64,000 bases of DNA from Impatiens glandulifera (taxonomy: Eukaryota > Streptophyta > Magnoliopsida > Ericales > Balsaminaceae): the NCBI RefSeq assembly GCF_907164915.1, contig NC_061867.1:52703852-52767851 (forward strand), written 5' to 3'. Both the position numbers and the translations under genes were made by a program. The notes below the pieces were generated by a model. The model made no database searches, was not told where the DNA came from, and saw nothing but the letters and a program-made list of their open reading frames with translations. Positions 21,015 through 32,061 of this stretch are shown in pieces. How positions within the stretch are numbered: position 1 is the stretch's first letter; each line of letters starts with the position of its first letter.

Positions 21015-22227
21015 TGTTAGGATCGGGGACGCCCTTGGAGGACCGGGGTGTTTCCGGTTTCTGGAAGGGTGGCCGCTTACAACACACAACACTTTGGTGA
21101 TAGTCCGGTTAGAGACTAAAACCGTTCTCAACACTACACAAGCTGTCACAGACTCTTGAACCGGGTTCAAGGGCGGAAATGTCTATTTCAGTTTGAAGCA
21201 ACGTTTGCGACTTTAAATGATGTTTTTAGAAGGAGTCGGTTTTATGGATATGAGTGGACCGGTTTACGGAGTACGATTAATTTGGTTTGAGGTTAGACTA
21301 AGTAAGTGAATAATGAAAGCAAAAGAAAGAACACGAGACAAGGATTTTTATGGATGTTCGGAGCAAATTCTCATACGTCACCCCTTCTTCTCAGGTTATG
21401 AGAAGGATCTCCACTAACTTTTATAGTTACAACAACACTGCCGGTGGAGCCCAACTTCGCTACTCGCCGGTTACACCAACTCACTATTTGATGTAATACA
21501 ATAACTCAACACAACACAATACAGAGAGCTTCCGGTTTTAGACACACCGGTTTGGAATATAAGAGTTTATCTCTCTAACTTATTGCTTTTGTGATTCGTT
21601 TTCTGTGATACGTAACTGCATTGAATGAAGATGTTTCGTCTTCCTTTTATAGCTGAGAAGAGCTAACGGTCATTTTCTTCTCTCTCCTCTGGATTGGTTG
21701 ATCATTATCACGCCGGTGTAGAGAGGTTGCTTGCACGCTTCACCTTCCTCAACACTTGGCAGTCATGCAGGCAGCTCTGAGTGTAAGATGACATTATCGG
21801 TTTTCAGATTTGGACACGTGTTGGACATGCACCTCAGGTTGTCAACTTCAGATCAATAAAGCATCATTGCTTTCCTCGCATGCTTCCGATCGGATCTGAT
21901 CTTCTTTTATTCCTTCAAGACACGTCTGTTTCGTCATGTTACGTCACTCTTGAAGTTTGAATTTTCCGGTTTTGTCTCTTGTGCAGTATGATTCGGCTGG
22001 TATGTGAACTTTTGTCTTTGCTGACCGGTTGCTTGAGAGTGTGAAAACCAGTTCCTCTGATCTTTAACTTGATCACTTGGAACAGGTTTCTTTGAAATAT
22101 TTTAGCAACCGGTTTATGATGCCCCAACCGGTTCATACGATTTGATCTGTACCTGCACATTAAAGTTAACATCTGTTTAGTTTTTCTAGCCGGTTCCAAA
22201 AATTAACTTTACTTAATTTTTCTATCA
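21015..22227 (-). repeat. 5' LTR of the 14-kb Copia element
   Basis: This 1213-bp LTR is the transcribing LTR on the minus strand. TATAAAAGG at 21643-21651 is the likely promoter box. It pairs with 8235-9450. Confidence 0.95.
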
Positions 22228-22535
22228 TATATATTATTAAATCTTTTATATAATATATAAATAAAATATATATTTTATTTATTTTTATAAAATAATTTGA
22301 GGGTTAAAAATAATTGAATAATTGGAAGGTCACCTTAATTTTAGTCTTCAAATTATTTTTTAAAATATATTATATATATTATATATATTTTTATATATAA
22401 ATTAATGATTAAAAATAATATATATAAATTATTTTAAACTTTTTTTTATAGATATAAATAAAATAAAAATAAATAATATATATAATTTATCTATGAAAGA
22501 GATTTAATAATTATATTATTATATAAAACTTAATG

Positions 22536-22537
<2 letters not shown>

Positions 22538-22609
<72 letters not shown>
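22538..22609. repeat. (AT)n microsatellite
   Basis: About 35 AT dinucleotides inside the right half of the split MULE-like element. Confidence 0.95.
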
Positions 22610-22617
<8 letters not shown>

Positions 22618-22824
22618 TGATTAATGATAATATATATAAAAAACTATTTTAAGCTTAAACCGTTATATTTAACTAAAAAGTTGACGGAAGAGTTCTTGGT
22701 GGCCTTTTTAAAAGTTGAAGGGGCGATTTATTTTAAAAAATAATTTAAGGGCTAAAAGTGAGCGATCAGAGTAATTAGAAGGCCGCTCAGGTAATTTGCC
22801 CTTATTTTTATTAGTGTTGGATCT

Positions 22825-23120
22825 TGTTCTTTGTTGTTATTTGTCAAAGATTGTTGTGTGATTTTAATTCAATTTATTAGACTCTAGTTTGACTATATCT
22901 AGAGTGAACATTTACTTGTAACATTGTTGATGTTAATAGATTGTTAAGTGACCTATACAGGTCCCGTGATTTTTACTCTGGATTTGTAGATGTTTTTCAT
23001 GCTAAACTTGTATTGCATTGTCGTTTCAATTTCATTCTATTTTGTTCATCTCTTATACTAAATTAATTGGGAAAATATTATGCTTTAAAGAATACGTTTT
23101 CTCATCAAAGTGAAAATGTA
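22825..23120 (+). repeat. LTR-type retrotransposon fragment
   Basis: The sequence around GACTCTAGTTTGACTATATC and GGTCCCGTGATTTTTACTCT matches, in inverse orientation, 58960-59260 (CCTCTAGATATAACCAAACT). The shared text looks like the downstream end of a Copia LTR. No coding region is attached to either fragment. Confidence 0.55.
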
Positions 23121-23197
23121 TTAACAATGTTTCTAAGGAATAATTAACAATGTTTTATTCAGTTAAAAACTACACATATTTGAAATCATAATGCAAC

Positions 23198-23640
23198 TTT
23201 TTTTTTAGAAAACCGTTAAAACAATTTTATTAAAATTACAAAAGTGGGAGAGTCAATCATCAAAACTAGACAAATCTTAACTATGATTAAAAGATGACAA
23301 TCAAACGAGTCTAAAGAACTTGATTAATGTCAATCAAACATACAAACAAAGATTATAAACTATATCAAATTTTAATTATCCTAATCAGGATTTTTATTTC
23401 CATATTAGTCAGTTGTATCAACAAGGTTGTCTTCCTCTTTTCTTTATTCTTTCTCTTGCAATGAAAGGAGAATGAATTGAAAATATGAAGATGTGAATGA
23501 ATATTGCATATTCTTATTTTAATTTTTAATTCTTTATATGAACTAGAGTACTTTAGAATGTCTGAAAATGCAACGGTTAGTTCCCTTTCCTTCAACTCCT
23601 ACAGTCAATTTTATCACAAGTTTAGTCTTCTAATAAGAGA
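23198..23640 (-). mobile_element. LINE-like 3' fragment
   Basis: A poly-T run at 23198 (poly-A on the minus strand) is followed by the same text as the tail of the 60227-62529 element (ACCGTTAAAACAATTTTATT, CTAGACAAATCTTAACTATG). It is a 5'-truncated copy of that family. The small minus-strand frame at 23365-23595 is a remnant of its ORF tail. Confidence 0.6.
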
Positions 23641-24108
23641 GTTGTTTAAGCCTATCAAATAAACAATTAAAAAACACGAGAGTATCACTAAACATAACGA
23701 TTTATGAAACATGTATAAAACTATTAAAAATCTAGAAACCATGTCTAGCCCATTGATTTGTCCCGCAGCATGATAACTCCATTAATTTCTAAAATTATCA
23801 GATGAGTTGTTAATTAAAATTCTTAATGTGTCTATCTGAAAATTGATAACATGTCCCGATTACCATTGTAGATATTTTTGAAAATTGTCCTAGAAAAATC
23901 CTTTTTTTTTTTTATATATTTGTATACAAAATGTGATTCAATCTCTAGATCTTCAATAAAAAAATGTTTGAAAATATATCAATTTATTAATCTCATTTTG
24001 TTATCAGTGATTTTATAAAGGGTAATTTTGTAGATAATTGATTTTTAAAAACTAATTTAACTTTGAAATTATATATATAGTACCACTTACACTAAAGTGG
24101 TACCTCAA

Positions 24109-24144
24109 TTTGGCAAGTTTGGCAAGTTTGGCAAGTTTGGCAAG
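24109..24144 (+). repeat. Four copies of TTTGGCAAG
   Basis: A perfect 9-bp tandem repeat about 245 bp upstream of the OMT-B start codon. It could be a variable promoter element. No function is known. Confidence 0.9.
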
Positions 24145-24297
24145 AATCTTGCCTAATTGATTTTATGTTTTGAGTTCAATTTTTAAATATGAATAAGCAA
24201 ACAAAATAGTATGGATCTTATAAATATCTCGCTCAACTTCATTGGATAAGCTTGGCATTCCTCCCTTGCTATTTGTCGGACGGACCAAACTCTCTAT

Positions 24298-24305
24298 TAT
24301 AAATA
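24298..24305 (+). promoter_or_regulatory. TATA box of OMT-B
   Basis: TATAAATA, 85 bp before the start codon, in the same place as in the other OMT copies. Confidence 0.75.
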
Positions 24306-24389
24306 GAGAAACCTTGTTCTACATTAAACTAACTACAGATATATATCTTCCAAACCTAAGTTGCTCTCATTTGATAGCTACTAAATCTA

Positions 24390-26446
24390 ATGGAGAAAGA
24401 CAACAACAACAACGACATCATTGCTCTTCATACTAGAGAAGAAGAAGAGCATCGGGACTATGCCACCCAGTTATTTGGCTCGCTCGCACTGCCCATGACA
24501 ATGCAAGCAGCCTTCGATCTCGATCTACTAGAGATCATAGCTAAGGTCGGTCATGGCATGATGCTCACTCCATTAGAGATTGCGTCTCAAATACCTTACA
24601 ATAACCCTAACACACCTTTCATGCTTCGAAGAATACTCAACCTTCTCACTAGCTTCAATATTTTGACTGTCGCTACCACAAATGATGAGACACGATACGG
24701 ATTGGCCCCGGTGGCGAAATATTTTGTGAAGAACGAAGAAGGTTTTTCCTTTGCACCATTCATGACCGTTTTACACGACAAGGTCTTTCTTGACAGCTGG
24801 TTAGTACTGATGATTCTTCTATTTTAATAATAGAATTATTTAATTCATACATATGCATGGGTAGAGTTGTGGTGACCCTAGAGGGTTTACTGTTGTGGTA
24901 TTGACCTATTTTAAAATGTGTTATGCACTAGAGTTTCTAGTTCTTCTACTTGTTTTTATTTAGGTTCTTACTTATCATTTATTTATAAGACACGTGCCCC
25001 TCATAGTTGGGTATGTTTGGAGGGTCCTATATTTTAATTTTTTCTAAAATTTGTTTTTAAAGAATATAGAGATATATAATATTTTAATGTAAAAATAAAT
25101 AAATAAAATAACTTGATTAGTTCATTATTCATTTGTTCATAGCTTCTTAGTGGGCGAGTCTACACAAATAAATATGTTACACCAACTTATGGTAGCCTAA
25201 TAACACATATTAACAACCACATTGATGTTGTAAATACATATGTAGCTATCAATTGAGAAATGTTGTGGTTGGAAGATCTATAGCCTTTGATAAGGAAAAT
25301 GAGACAAACGAATTCAATTACCAAGGTGTGGACCCAAGGTTTAATGATGTGTTTAATAGAGGCCTGATGAACCACACAAAAGTCATTATAAAAAAGTTGC
25401 TACTAGCATACCCTGGCTTCAACAAAGACATGCAAAGCATAACACTGGTGGATGTGGGCGGCGGATTAGGCGCGACCCTCAGCACAATTATTTCAATGTA
25501 TCCCATGATCAAGGGCATTAACTTCGATTTGCCTCATGTCATTTGTCACGCTCCTCCTTATCCTGGTTAACTATTTTCTCTAAGTTATTTAATATCTGGT
25601 TATTAGCTTAGAGCACATGTATGCATGCATCTTAATTTTGTTTATAATATTAAACTTTAGATTTTTGAAATTTCGATACATACAGGTCTGTAACACGTAC
25701 ATGGAAATATGTTTGAAAGCGTCCCAGAGGGCGATGTCATTTTTCTAAAGGTAAATATAAAACGTCTACCTTTGTCTTTAGTTTTGTTTGCCCTCGAGCT
25801 TGCGGGATGTTAGCCCTTAATTGTAAACAAAATTTTCTTCATTTTTCCACTTGTTTTTTATTTTATTTTTTCAATTGTTGATTAGAATACCCGTTTCATT
25901 CATATATTGGAGAATATTGTATTTCATACTTGATTATTCTTAGACAACCACTCTAATAATTCAAACTTCAATATTTTAAAGATAAAAGTAGTTTGATTAA
26001 ATGTTATTTAAGTATATATATCTCCTTTTCTTTTTCTTATCACCATGTTTGTACAATCAAATTATGCCCACTTAGAAGCACACTAATATACATTTAGGAT
26101 TATTGTCGTGCATTTGTTGGTGATGAAAGAATTGATTTATTTTGTGTAGGATATACTAATGGATTGGAATGACGAAAAATGTTTGAAGTTGCTCGGGAAT
26201 TGTTACAAAGCACTTCATTCTAATGGAAAAGTGATAATAGTTGGTGTAATAGCTCTAGAAGTGCCCGATAACAAAACAAACTCGAAGAGCATTTATGAAC
26301 TGGACATGATCGCATTAGCAATAAATCATGGAGGGCATTTACGGACTCTTAAGGAACTTCAAGTCCTAGCCACCAAAGCTGGGTTTACTAGGATTGTAAT
26401 GGGATGCACTACCTTTACTAACTCAATTGTGGAATTTTATAAATAG
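24390..26446 (+). pseudogene. OMT-B: class II O-methyltransferase lacking its catalytic triad
   Basis: All four exons are recognisable: 24390-24799, 25246-25565, 25686-25750 and 26150-26446, with family-typical lengths and splice sites. Exon 3 has TAA at 25691-25693. Exon 4 has Met where the catalytic His should be (ILMDW instead of ILHDW), Gly instead of the first Glu (VGVIA), and Leu instead of the second Glu (GGHLRT). The split codon at the first junction gives Cys instead of the conserved Trp. The SAM loop LVDVGGGLG and the dimerisation region are kept. Loss of all three catalytic residues plus a stop makes methyl transfer very unlikely. A truncated product with the dimerisation and SAM-loop regions remains possible but is only a guess. 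Confidence 0.9.
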
Positions 26447-26449
26447 AAA

Positions 26450-27290
26450 GGTGAGGAAATCGTAGCAAGCGCCTATTTGATCACAAAAATAAATAAAATA
26501 AAATAAAATAAGTGGTTTGTAAATCAAATTGGGTCTCGTCCAGGGATTCTTAAATAAGATTAACACTATTTTTAATTGCTTACATTCCATTATTTATTTT
26601 GGTTGTATAAAAATATTATGTATTTTTCGATTTCGGTTTTAGGTTAGGATTGTGTTCAGGTCCAACCAGAGAAATAGGGCCAATGCAAAATAAAAATTTG
26701 TGGCCGGCGAATTAAAATTAAAATTATACTCATCATAATTTTAACAACATTATATTATATACATAAATTAAATATGTAAAATTAATTATATATATAATTT
26801 TTAAATTATTTATAAAACTGTAAAGCTAAGGAAAAAGAAGTTTAAAAGTTAATTAATGAAAAATTAACTAACAAGATAATATAATAAAATAAAATAAATT
26901 TAATAGTTAAAATATCAATTTTTTATTTAAATTGTGATGATTTGTTATTTGAATAAGAATATTCACATAATTTTGATTTTTTTAAATATGAATTATTTAA
27001 ATAATATTTAAATAATTTATACTAAATAAAGTCTTGAATATATAAACTTTGTTAATTTTCATAAATAAATTAATTCATTAAAGAGTTTTAGAGTAGTAAT
27101 GATAAGTTAGTTATGTATAGTTAGACTATATTAATAAATATATTATAAATGACTTTTAAAAATTTTAATTATTTTTTTTATTTGACTGTAATGAAAATTA
27201 ACGTAATAAAAATCAACACCAAACTTGTTATTATATATATATATTTAATAATGTTTAATTTAAATTTGTTTGGTTTGTCGGGTCGAGTTC
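26450..27290. other. AT-rich intergenic DNA
   Basis: Nothing coding. 26480-26510 has a short AAATA repeat, and 26650-26700 resembles dispersed repeat text (GGTCCAACCAGAG). Confidence 0.5.
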
Positions 27291-27295
27291 TTTGG

Positions 27296-27425
27296 TGTAT
27301 TTGGATATATATGTGAGAGTAAATGAATACTTGGGTCGGATCGTGGGTTGACTCTCACATAAACTTCAAACGGTTAAAATAAAATTAAAAATATTATATG
27401 TATGTTTCAAACATAATAAAGAGAC
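27296..27425 (-). repeat. Inverted copy of the 6962-7870 repeat unit
   Basis: The reverse complement matches GTTTGAAACATACATATAA, GAGTCAACCCACGATCCGAC and CCAAATACACC of the tandem units near 7000-7150. Confidence 0.65.
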
Positions 27426-27529
27426 ATATGAAAAAATGTGAGTCACAAGATATCGACTAATTAACTAATTGGTAATACATATTAAATACAAAATATATAT
27501 AGATATACAAAATTATAAAATTATCTCAA

Positions 27530-27605
27530 CAATCTCAAGTGGTCTAACGGTTAATATGTTCACATTTAACCCTAAAGACTAGGGTTCGAATCCCAAAAAT
27601 TACAA
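27530..27605 (+). repeat. tRNA-like SINE remnant
   Basis: An A-box-like AGTGGTCTAACGG lies about 38 bp before a clear B box, GGGTTCGAATCCC. No acceptor stem pairs and there is no CCA-proximal stem, so this is more likely a tRNA-derived SINE head than a tRNA gene. Confidence 0.45.
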
Positions 27606-27639
27606 ATTTAAAAGTGAGTATTATAAATATTTTAGAGAT

Positions 27640-29200
27640 TGATCTTATAGAATGCATTCATGAGTATAATATATGGTGACATGTGTAAAAATGTGAGTCA
27701 CAAGATGAGGAATGCATTCATGAGTATAATATATGGTGACATTTGTGAGGAATGCATTCATGAGTATAATATATGGTGACATATGTAAAAATGTGAGTCA
27801 CAAGATGAGGGTCAATTGGAAGATTAATAGTTAATTTGATGAGAGATAAGATGTGTGTGATTGATTGAAATTGGTTGTTAATTTATTAAAGTGGTGGTAA
27901 AAGAGGTCAATTAAGATTGGGGGATAAAAATGCATATAAAAAAGTGTGAGTCAAAAGTTGATGATTAATTGGGGGATTATTGGTCAAGAGGGGTAAAGAG
28001 ACATATGAGGGGATAAAGAGACATATGAAAAAATGTGAGTCACAAGATAAAGTTTAATTTGAGGATTATTGGTCAAGAGGGGTAAAGAGACATATGGGGA
28101 TAAAGAGACATATGAAAAAATGTGAGTTACATGATAAAGATTAATTGGAGGATTATTGGTTGGTTTGATTTGGGATAAGAGGTGTGTGATTTATTGAAGT
28201 GGAGGGGGGTGTAAAAAGAGGTCGACTAAGATTGGTGGGTGGTTTGTCGAGAGGATAAAGAACATATGAAAATGTGTGAGTCACAAGAGTTTGACTAAGA
28301 TTCTATGGGTGGATTATCGAGTGGATAAAGAGACATATGAAAAAATGTGAATGACAAGAGGTCGACTAATATTGGTGGATGGTTTCTCGAGGGGAAGAGG
28401 TGTGTGAAAGTGTGTGAGGTCACGAGATTAGTTGTCGATTGTGATTGGTGAGTTATTGTCAAGGGGAAAAAGACATGAAAAAGTATGAAACACAAGATAA
28501 GAGGTCGATTGAGGGATTGATGTTGGTTTGACGAGGATATGAGGTGTGTGAGGTCACAAGATGAGATGTCAATTGAGATTTGGTGGTTGGTTTATCGAAG
28601 TGGGGGTAAAAAAAAGAGGTCGCGATAATATAAAAGAGGATGGTAATAAATGAGATATTAATGGTTAAAAGATATGAATGAGATGTGGATTTATAGAATT
28701 ATAAAAGTGTATGAGGTAACGAAATTAAAAGTTGATTGAGATTTGTGGGTGATTTTTCAAGTAGATAAAAAGGAATATGAAAAAGTGTGAATCACAAGAT
28801 AAAAGATCATTGGTGGTAAAAGAGGTCGCGGTAAAGGTAAAAATCATGAGATGAGAGGTGTGATTTGTGGGGATAAGAAACCGATAATAAAGGAGATATC
28901 AGGGGTTTAAACTAATATGAATTAAATTTTGAGTGACCGAAATGTGAAAATGTGTGAGCTCACGATACTAGAGGTCGATTGAGATTGGTGGTTGATTTGT
29001 CGAATGTGATAAAAGGCAAGTGAAAAATGTGAGGTCATGATATGAGAGGTCGATTGAGAACGATGATTGAATTGACGAGAGATAATAAGTGTGTGAAAGT
29101 GTGTGAGGTTACGATACTAGATGTGGATTGTGTGTTTGGTCGTTGGTTTGTCGAAGTGGTTGTAAAAATGGATACGGTAATGGATAAGAAGTCAGTAATA
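27640..29200 (+). repeat. Degenerate GTGAGTCACAAGAT repeat field with strand asymmetry
   Basis: Diverged units carry GGATAAAGAGACATATGAA, AATGTGAGTCACAAGAT and GAGGTCGATTGAGATTGG in shifting order. AATGCATTCATGAGTATAAT repeats exactly at 27651, 27711 and 27751. The plus strand is rich in G and A with very little C across more than 1 kb. No long frame survives on either strand. Confidence 0.7.
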
Positions 29201-29219
29201 GTGTGAAACACGTCTTACA

Positions 29220-30940
29220 TTACTTTAGATAAGAGCAAAATATATGACAAAACTTTAAATAAAATCTTTGAATCTATCTATAGTAACTAACAAAATAAAT
29301 GGTGTTAACTTTATTATTACGAAATCTACATTTATTTTAAGTGTTTTTCAAACTCATAAAATTAATTTGTTTGAACTTTAGATATTTAACGACCTTTAAA
29401 ATATACGTTAACATTAATTTTTTTATTAAACTTATTTTTTATAAACTAAAACTAATTTTAAATTAATTAAATTTAAATAATATTAATTTTATTTAAATTA
29501 TTTAAAGATAAATAGTATTTTATTTATATTATTACCGTAGAAATGCATCTACGCATCCCGTTAGTTATTTTAATTTCTAAGGTAATTATGAGTTCATTTA
29601 ATCAATTAAAATATATTTATTTTATGTTTATTAAATTTAAATTTTAAATACAACCAAATAGTTTAATAATTAAATAATTAAAAATTCAAATAACTTATTC
29701 TATATTACATAATGTTAAAAAAAAAACGTAAAATAACCAAGATCAAACCAGCTCAATGGAAGCCAGCATATATTTTGTCATAACATGTAAGTACTTATTA
29801 TTTTAATTATTATATTTTAAATTGTGCGCATGCAATGATATGACCTCACTAGTTTTTTCCATTATAAGCCTGACATTCAAATTATAAGTATTCTTAGACT
29901 GATATGTCATGCGCTCATTGTATTTTATTTACCAATAAATTTGATAAAACTAAATTGAAAATTTTAAATAGATACATTGGTTTACATTAACATATAATGC
30001 ATATTATAATATCAATGATTAATGAAAGGTTTTAGGTTACAAGTTCACAACTATTTGGATCATCACGTCAATGTAAATGAACACGGATAACTCTTTGGTG
30101 AATATAAAGATCAACTCGTGAATCAAACACTTATTTATAAAATATGTATATTCACACAAAATTATAAATAAAATTCAATAACTAAAAATTAAGTAATCAC
30201 AAATAAACTAATAATTAAAATGTTTACATTTCACATTTAAGACAGGTTTCAAATTTCAGCTAATGCAATGTTGGAATTAATTAAAATAATTTCATAATAA
30301 TCTTAAATCATAAACTATAATATCATATATTTTCATTCTTGTTCCTGAGATATGAAAGATAAAAACGAAATATATATAAACATGGATCCTTAGACATGAT
30401 TAGATGAGATTGTCTTCCAAAAGGGCAGAAATTCTTTAGCTTTATTTCTCCGATGATGGGGATTCCGAGAGAGCGTGATAAAAAATAAGTTCATTCTCAT
30501 TTTTTATCAACCAACCTCCCTTTTATAATTTCTTCTGCCTTTTGGGGACCATAATCGTCATAACTGCCTCGCTAATTTCTAATTTGGCCCCTCATCAAAT
30601 TAGAAATACCGCAAGATATCCACAATTTAACATTCATAACAATAACGTCTTTAAGTCAAATTCCAAACACCCTTGGATCACATAATATTGACTTATTATA
30701 ATCAATGACCATATATATTCATTTAAATATATAAATGTCTCTTTTAAATTCTAAGATGCAAATGTGAGAAGCTATAAAATATTTGAATGAGAATAATAGT
30801 GATATATGTGAAATTTTTTAAATGATTTATATTGTTTTTTAATACGAATTTGACATTATAGATAAATATTTTTTTTTGTTATACTTGAAAAAGAATTTTT
30901 TTAACATATTCATACTACTGGTTTGGTGGTTTTAGATTGA
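29220..30940. other. Gene-free AT-rich stretch
   Basis: No gene is seen. A minus-strand TATAAAAGGGAGG near 30510-30523 in a more GC-rich patch (30390-30650) could be an old LTR promoter, and CTAATTTCTAATTTG..CAAATTAGAAAT near 30570-30610 is a small hairpin. Both are weak. Confidence 0.4.
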
Positions 30941-30946
30941 CAATTA

Positions 30947-31238
30947 GAGCTTGTTTGATGAAAATATTTTTGGGATAAAACCTAGCGTTTATCTCAAAAT
31001 TCAAACATTTTATCAATCATAAAATCAAATAATTTTATTATTTAAATATCAAAACTATTTTATAATTTTATTATCTCTCTAAACCATTATTCTCTCTCTA
31101 AACCATTATTCTCTCACCTACACTATATCCTCTAAAGTCAAAGGGTAAATTAGTCTTTAAATTTTAAAACCAATTTTTTCTTAATTTTTAGGATAAAATT
31201 TAAGTAAAACCCAAAAAATCATTTCCTCGAACACGCCC
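30947..31238. mobile_element. Tourist-like MITE
   Basis: The ends GAGCTTGTTTGATGAAA and (reverse complement of the right end) GGGCGTGTTCGAGGAAA form imperfect TIRs, flanked by TTA at 30944-30946 and 31239-31241, the target duplication of PIF/Harbinger elements. The 292-bp interior is AT-rich and non-coding. The paired region upstream of OMT-D (about 55285-55310) lacks it. Confidence 0.75.
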
Positions 31239-31940
31239 TTAATTAACTAAGTTTGTCATAAAAATCACTCAGTTGTATTCCTTATTTATGAGCAAACTTT
31301 TAGCTTCTCCAACTCTTAAACAAGTATAGAATAAATTATGATAGATTAGATGTAAAATAAATAGTGTGTATTCCACTATGTGAGATTTGGATAGAGTTGG
31401 ACTATTACCAAGAGTGCAATCAATCAATCTTTTTAATTTGTGCTTTTCTTGACTTTCAATATGGTATCAAGAGTTGAGATACATGAGATTTTGATTTTTG
31501 TATGTATACGGAAGGATTTAGATAGGTACACGAAAAAAGAAACGTACTTAGTTGTGCATACATTTGTGTCCAATATCTATTCGAGTTGATTAATATGACA
31601 TGATAAATTATCTTAAAATTTCATTGATAAAATAACACAAATATAAAATATTTATTATGGTTTTAATTTGAATTTTTAATAAGAATAATAATTTTAATTT
31701 ATACATGTCCTAAAAAAAATATTTTTATTAATTGAATAAATGTTGACACATTTTGTCAAGTACTATGCATTAACAAATATTTGTTGTCTTAAAAATATAT
31801 ATATATATATATATAATAATAATTTTTCCAAAATCTAATTTTGAAAATCCATTTATATCACTACAAAAATAATGTAATTAAGTAATTGAATCAATCATAA
31901 ATAAAATGACCCATTCTTATCCAATCAAAGAATTCTTATC

Positions 31941-31946
31941 CACGTG
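31941..31946 (+). promoter_or_regulatory. G-box in the OMT-C promoter
   Basis: CACGTG, 121 bp before the start codon, follows TCCAATCAAAGAATTCTTAT. G-boxes bind bZIP and bHLH factors. The same site is CACGTG in OMT-D, but AACCTG in OMT-E and AACCTT in OMT-A. Confidence 0.55.
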
Positions 31947-31980
31947 ATTTTGTTTTTGATTCTCCTACACAATCTATAGC

Positions 31981-31988
31981 TATAAATG
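31981..31988 (+). promoter_or_regulatory. TATA box of OMT-C
   Basis: TATAAATG, about 80 bp before the start codon, conserved in position with the other copies. Confidence 0.75.
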
Positions 31989-32061
31989 GACACATTTTTT
32001 ACTTTCTCCACATCTCACTACTAAGAAAAGAACCTAGCCATATACTTAAACCCCACAATTC

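Larger units (their letters stand above)
8235..22227 (-). mobile_element. 14-kb Ty1/Copia retrotransposon, SIRE/Maximus-like, with extra ORFs
   Basis: The LTRs begin TGTTAGG and end CTATCA and are flanked by TATAT at 8230-8234 and 22228-22232. The element reads on the minus strand. A tRNA-iMet primer site (TGGTATCAGAGC on the sense strand, 21001-21012) adjoins the 5' LTR, and a polypurine tract (9451-9467) adjoins the 3' LTR. Gene order is gag, protease, integrase, RT and RNase H, then three downstream ORFs filling 9792-15177. Copia-type domain order, long LTRs and ORFs after pol are features of SIRE/Maximus elements. It is now defective: stops in gag and in the downstream ORFs, altered protease and integrase catalytic residues. 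The LTRs differ at scattered bases, so it is not recent. Confidence 0.93.
7969..22801. mobile_element. MULE-like non-autonomous TIR element, split by a Copia insertion
   Basis: The left end GGGTAAATTACCTGGACCGCC and the reverse complement of the right end GGGCAAATTACCTGAGCGGCC are related, and imperfect inverted homology runs about 165 bp inward. The flanks TTATTTTTA at 7960-7968 and 22802-22810 form a 9-bp target duplication, the size typical of Mutator-like elements. Without the nested 14-kb Copia element and its 5-bp duplication, the host element is about 835 bp, very AT-rich, and has no ORF. The family is inferred from the duplication length and long TIRs only. Confidence 0.8.

Noticed and set aside
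24242..24436. 64-residue plus-strand frame before OMT-B
   Set aside because: It spans the TATA box and overlaps the OMT-B start in another frame; it has no homology to family proteins.
27541..27600. Candidate tRNA gene
   Set aside because: The B box is good, but no 7-bp acceptor stem or anticodon stem could be paired. A SINE remnant is more likely.
31440..31500. Primer-binding-like ATGGTATCAAGAGTTGAGAT beside OMT-C and OMT-D
   Set aside because: It resembles TGGTATCAGAGC and may mark an old LTR, but no LTR pair, polypurine tract or coding remnant supports it.
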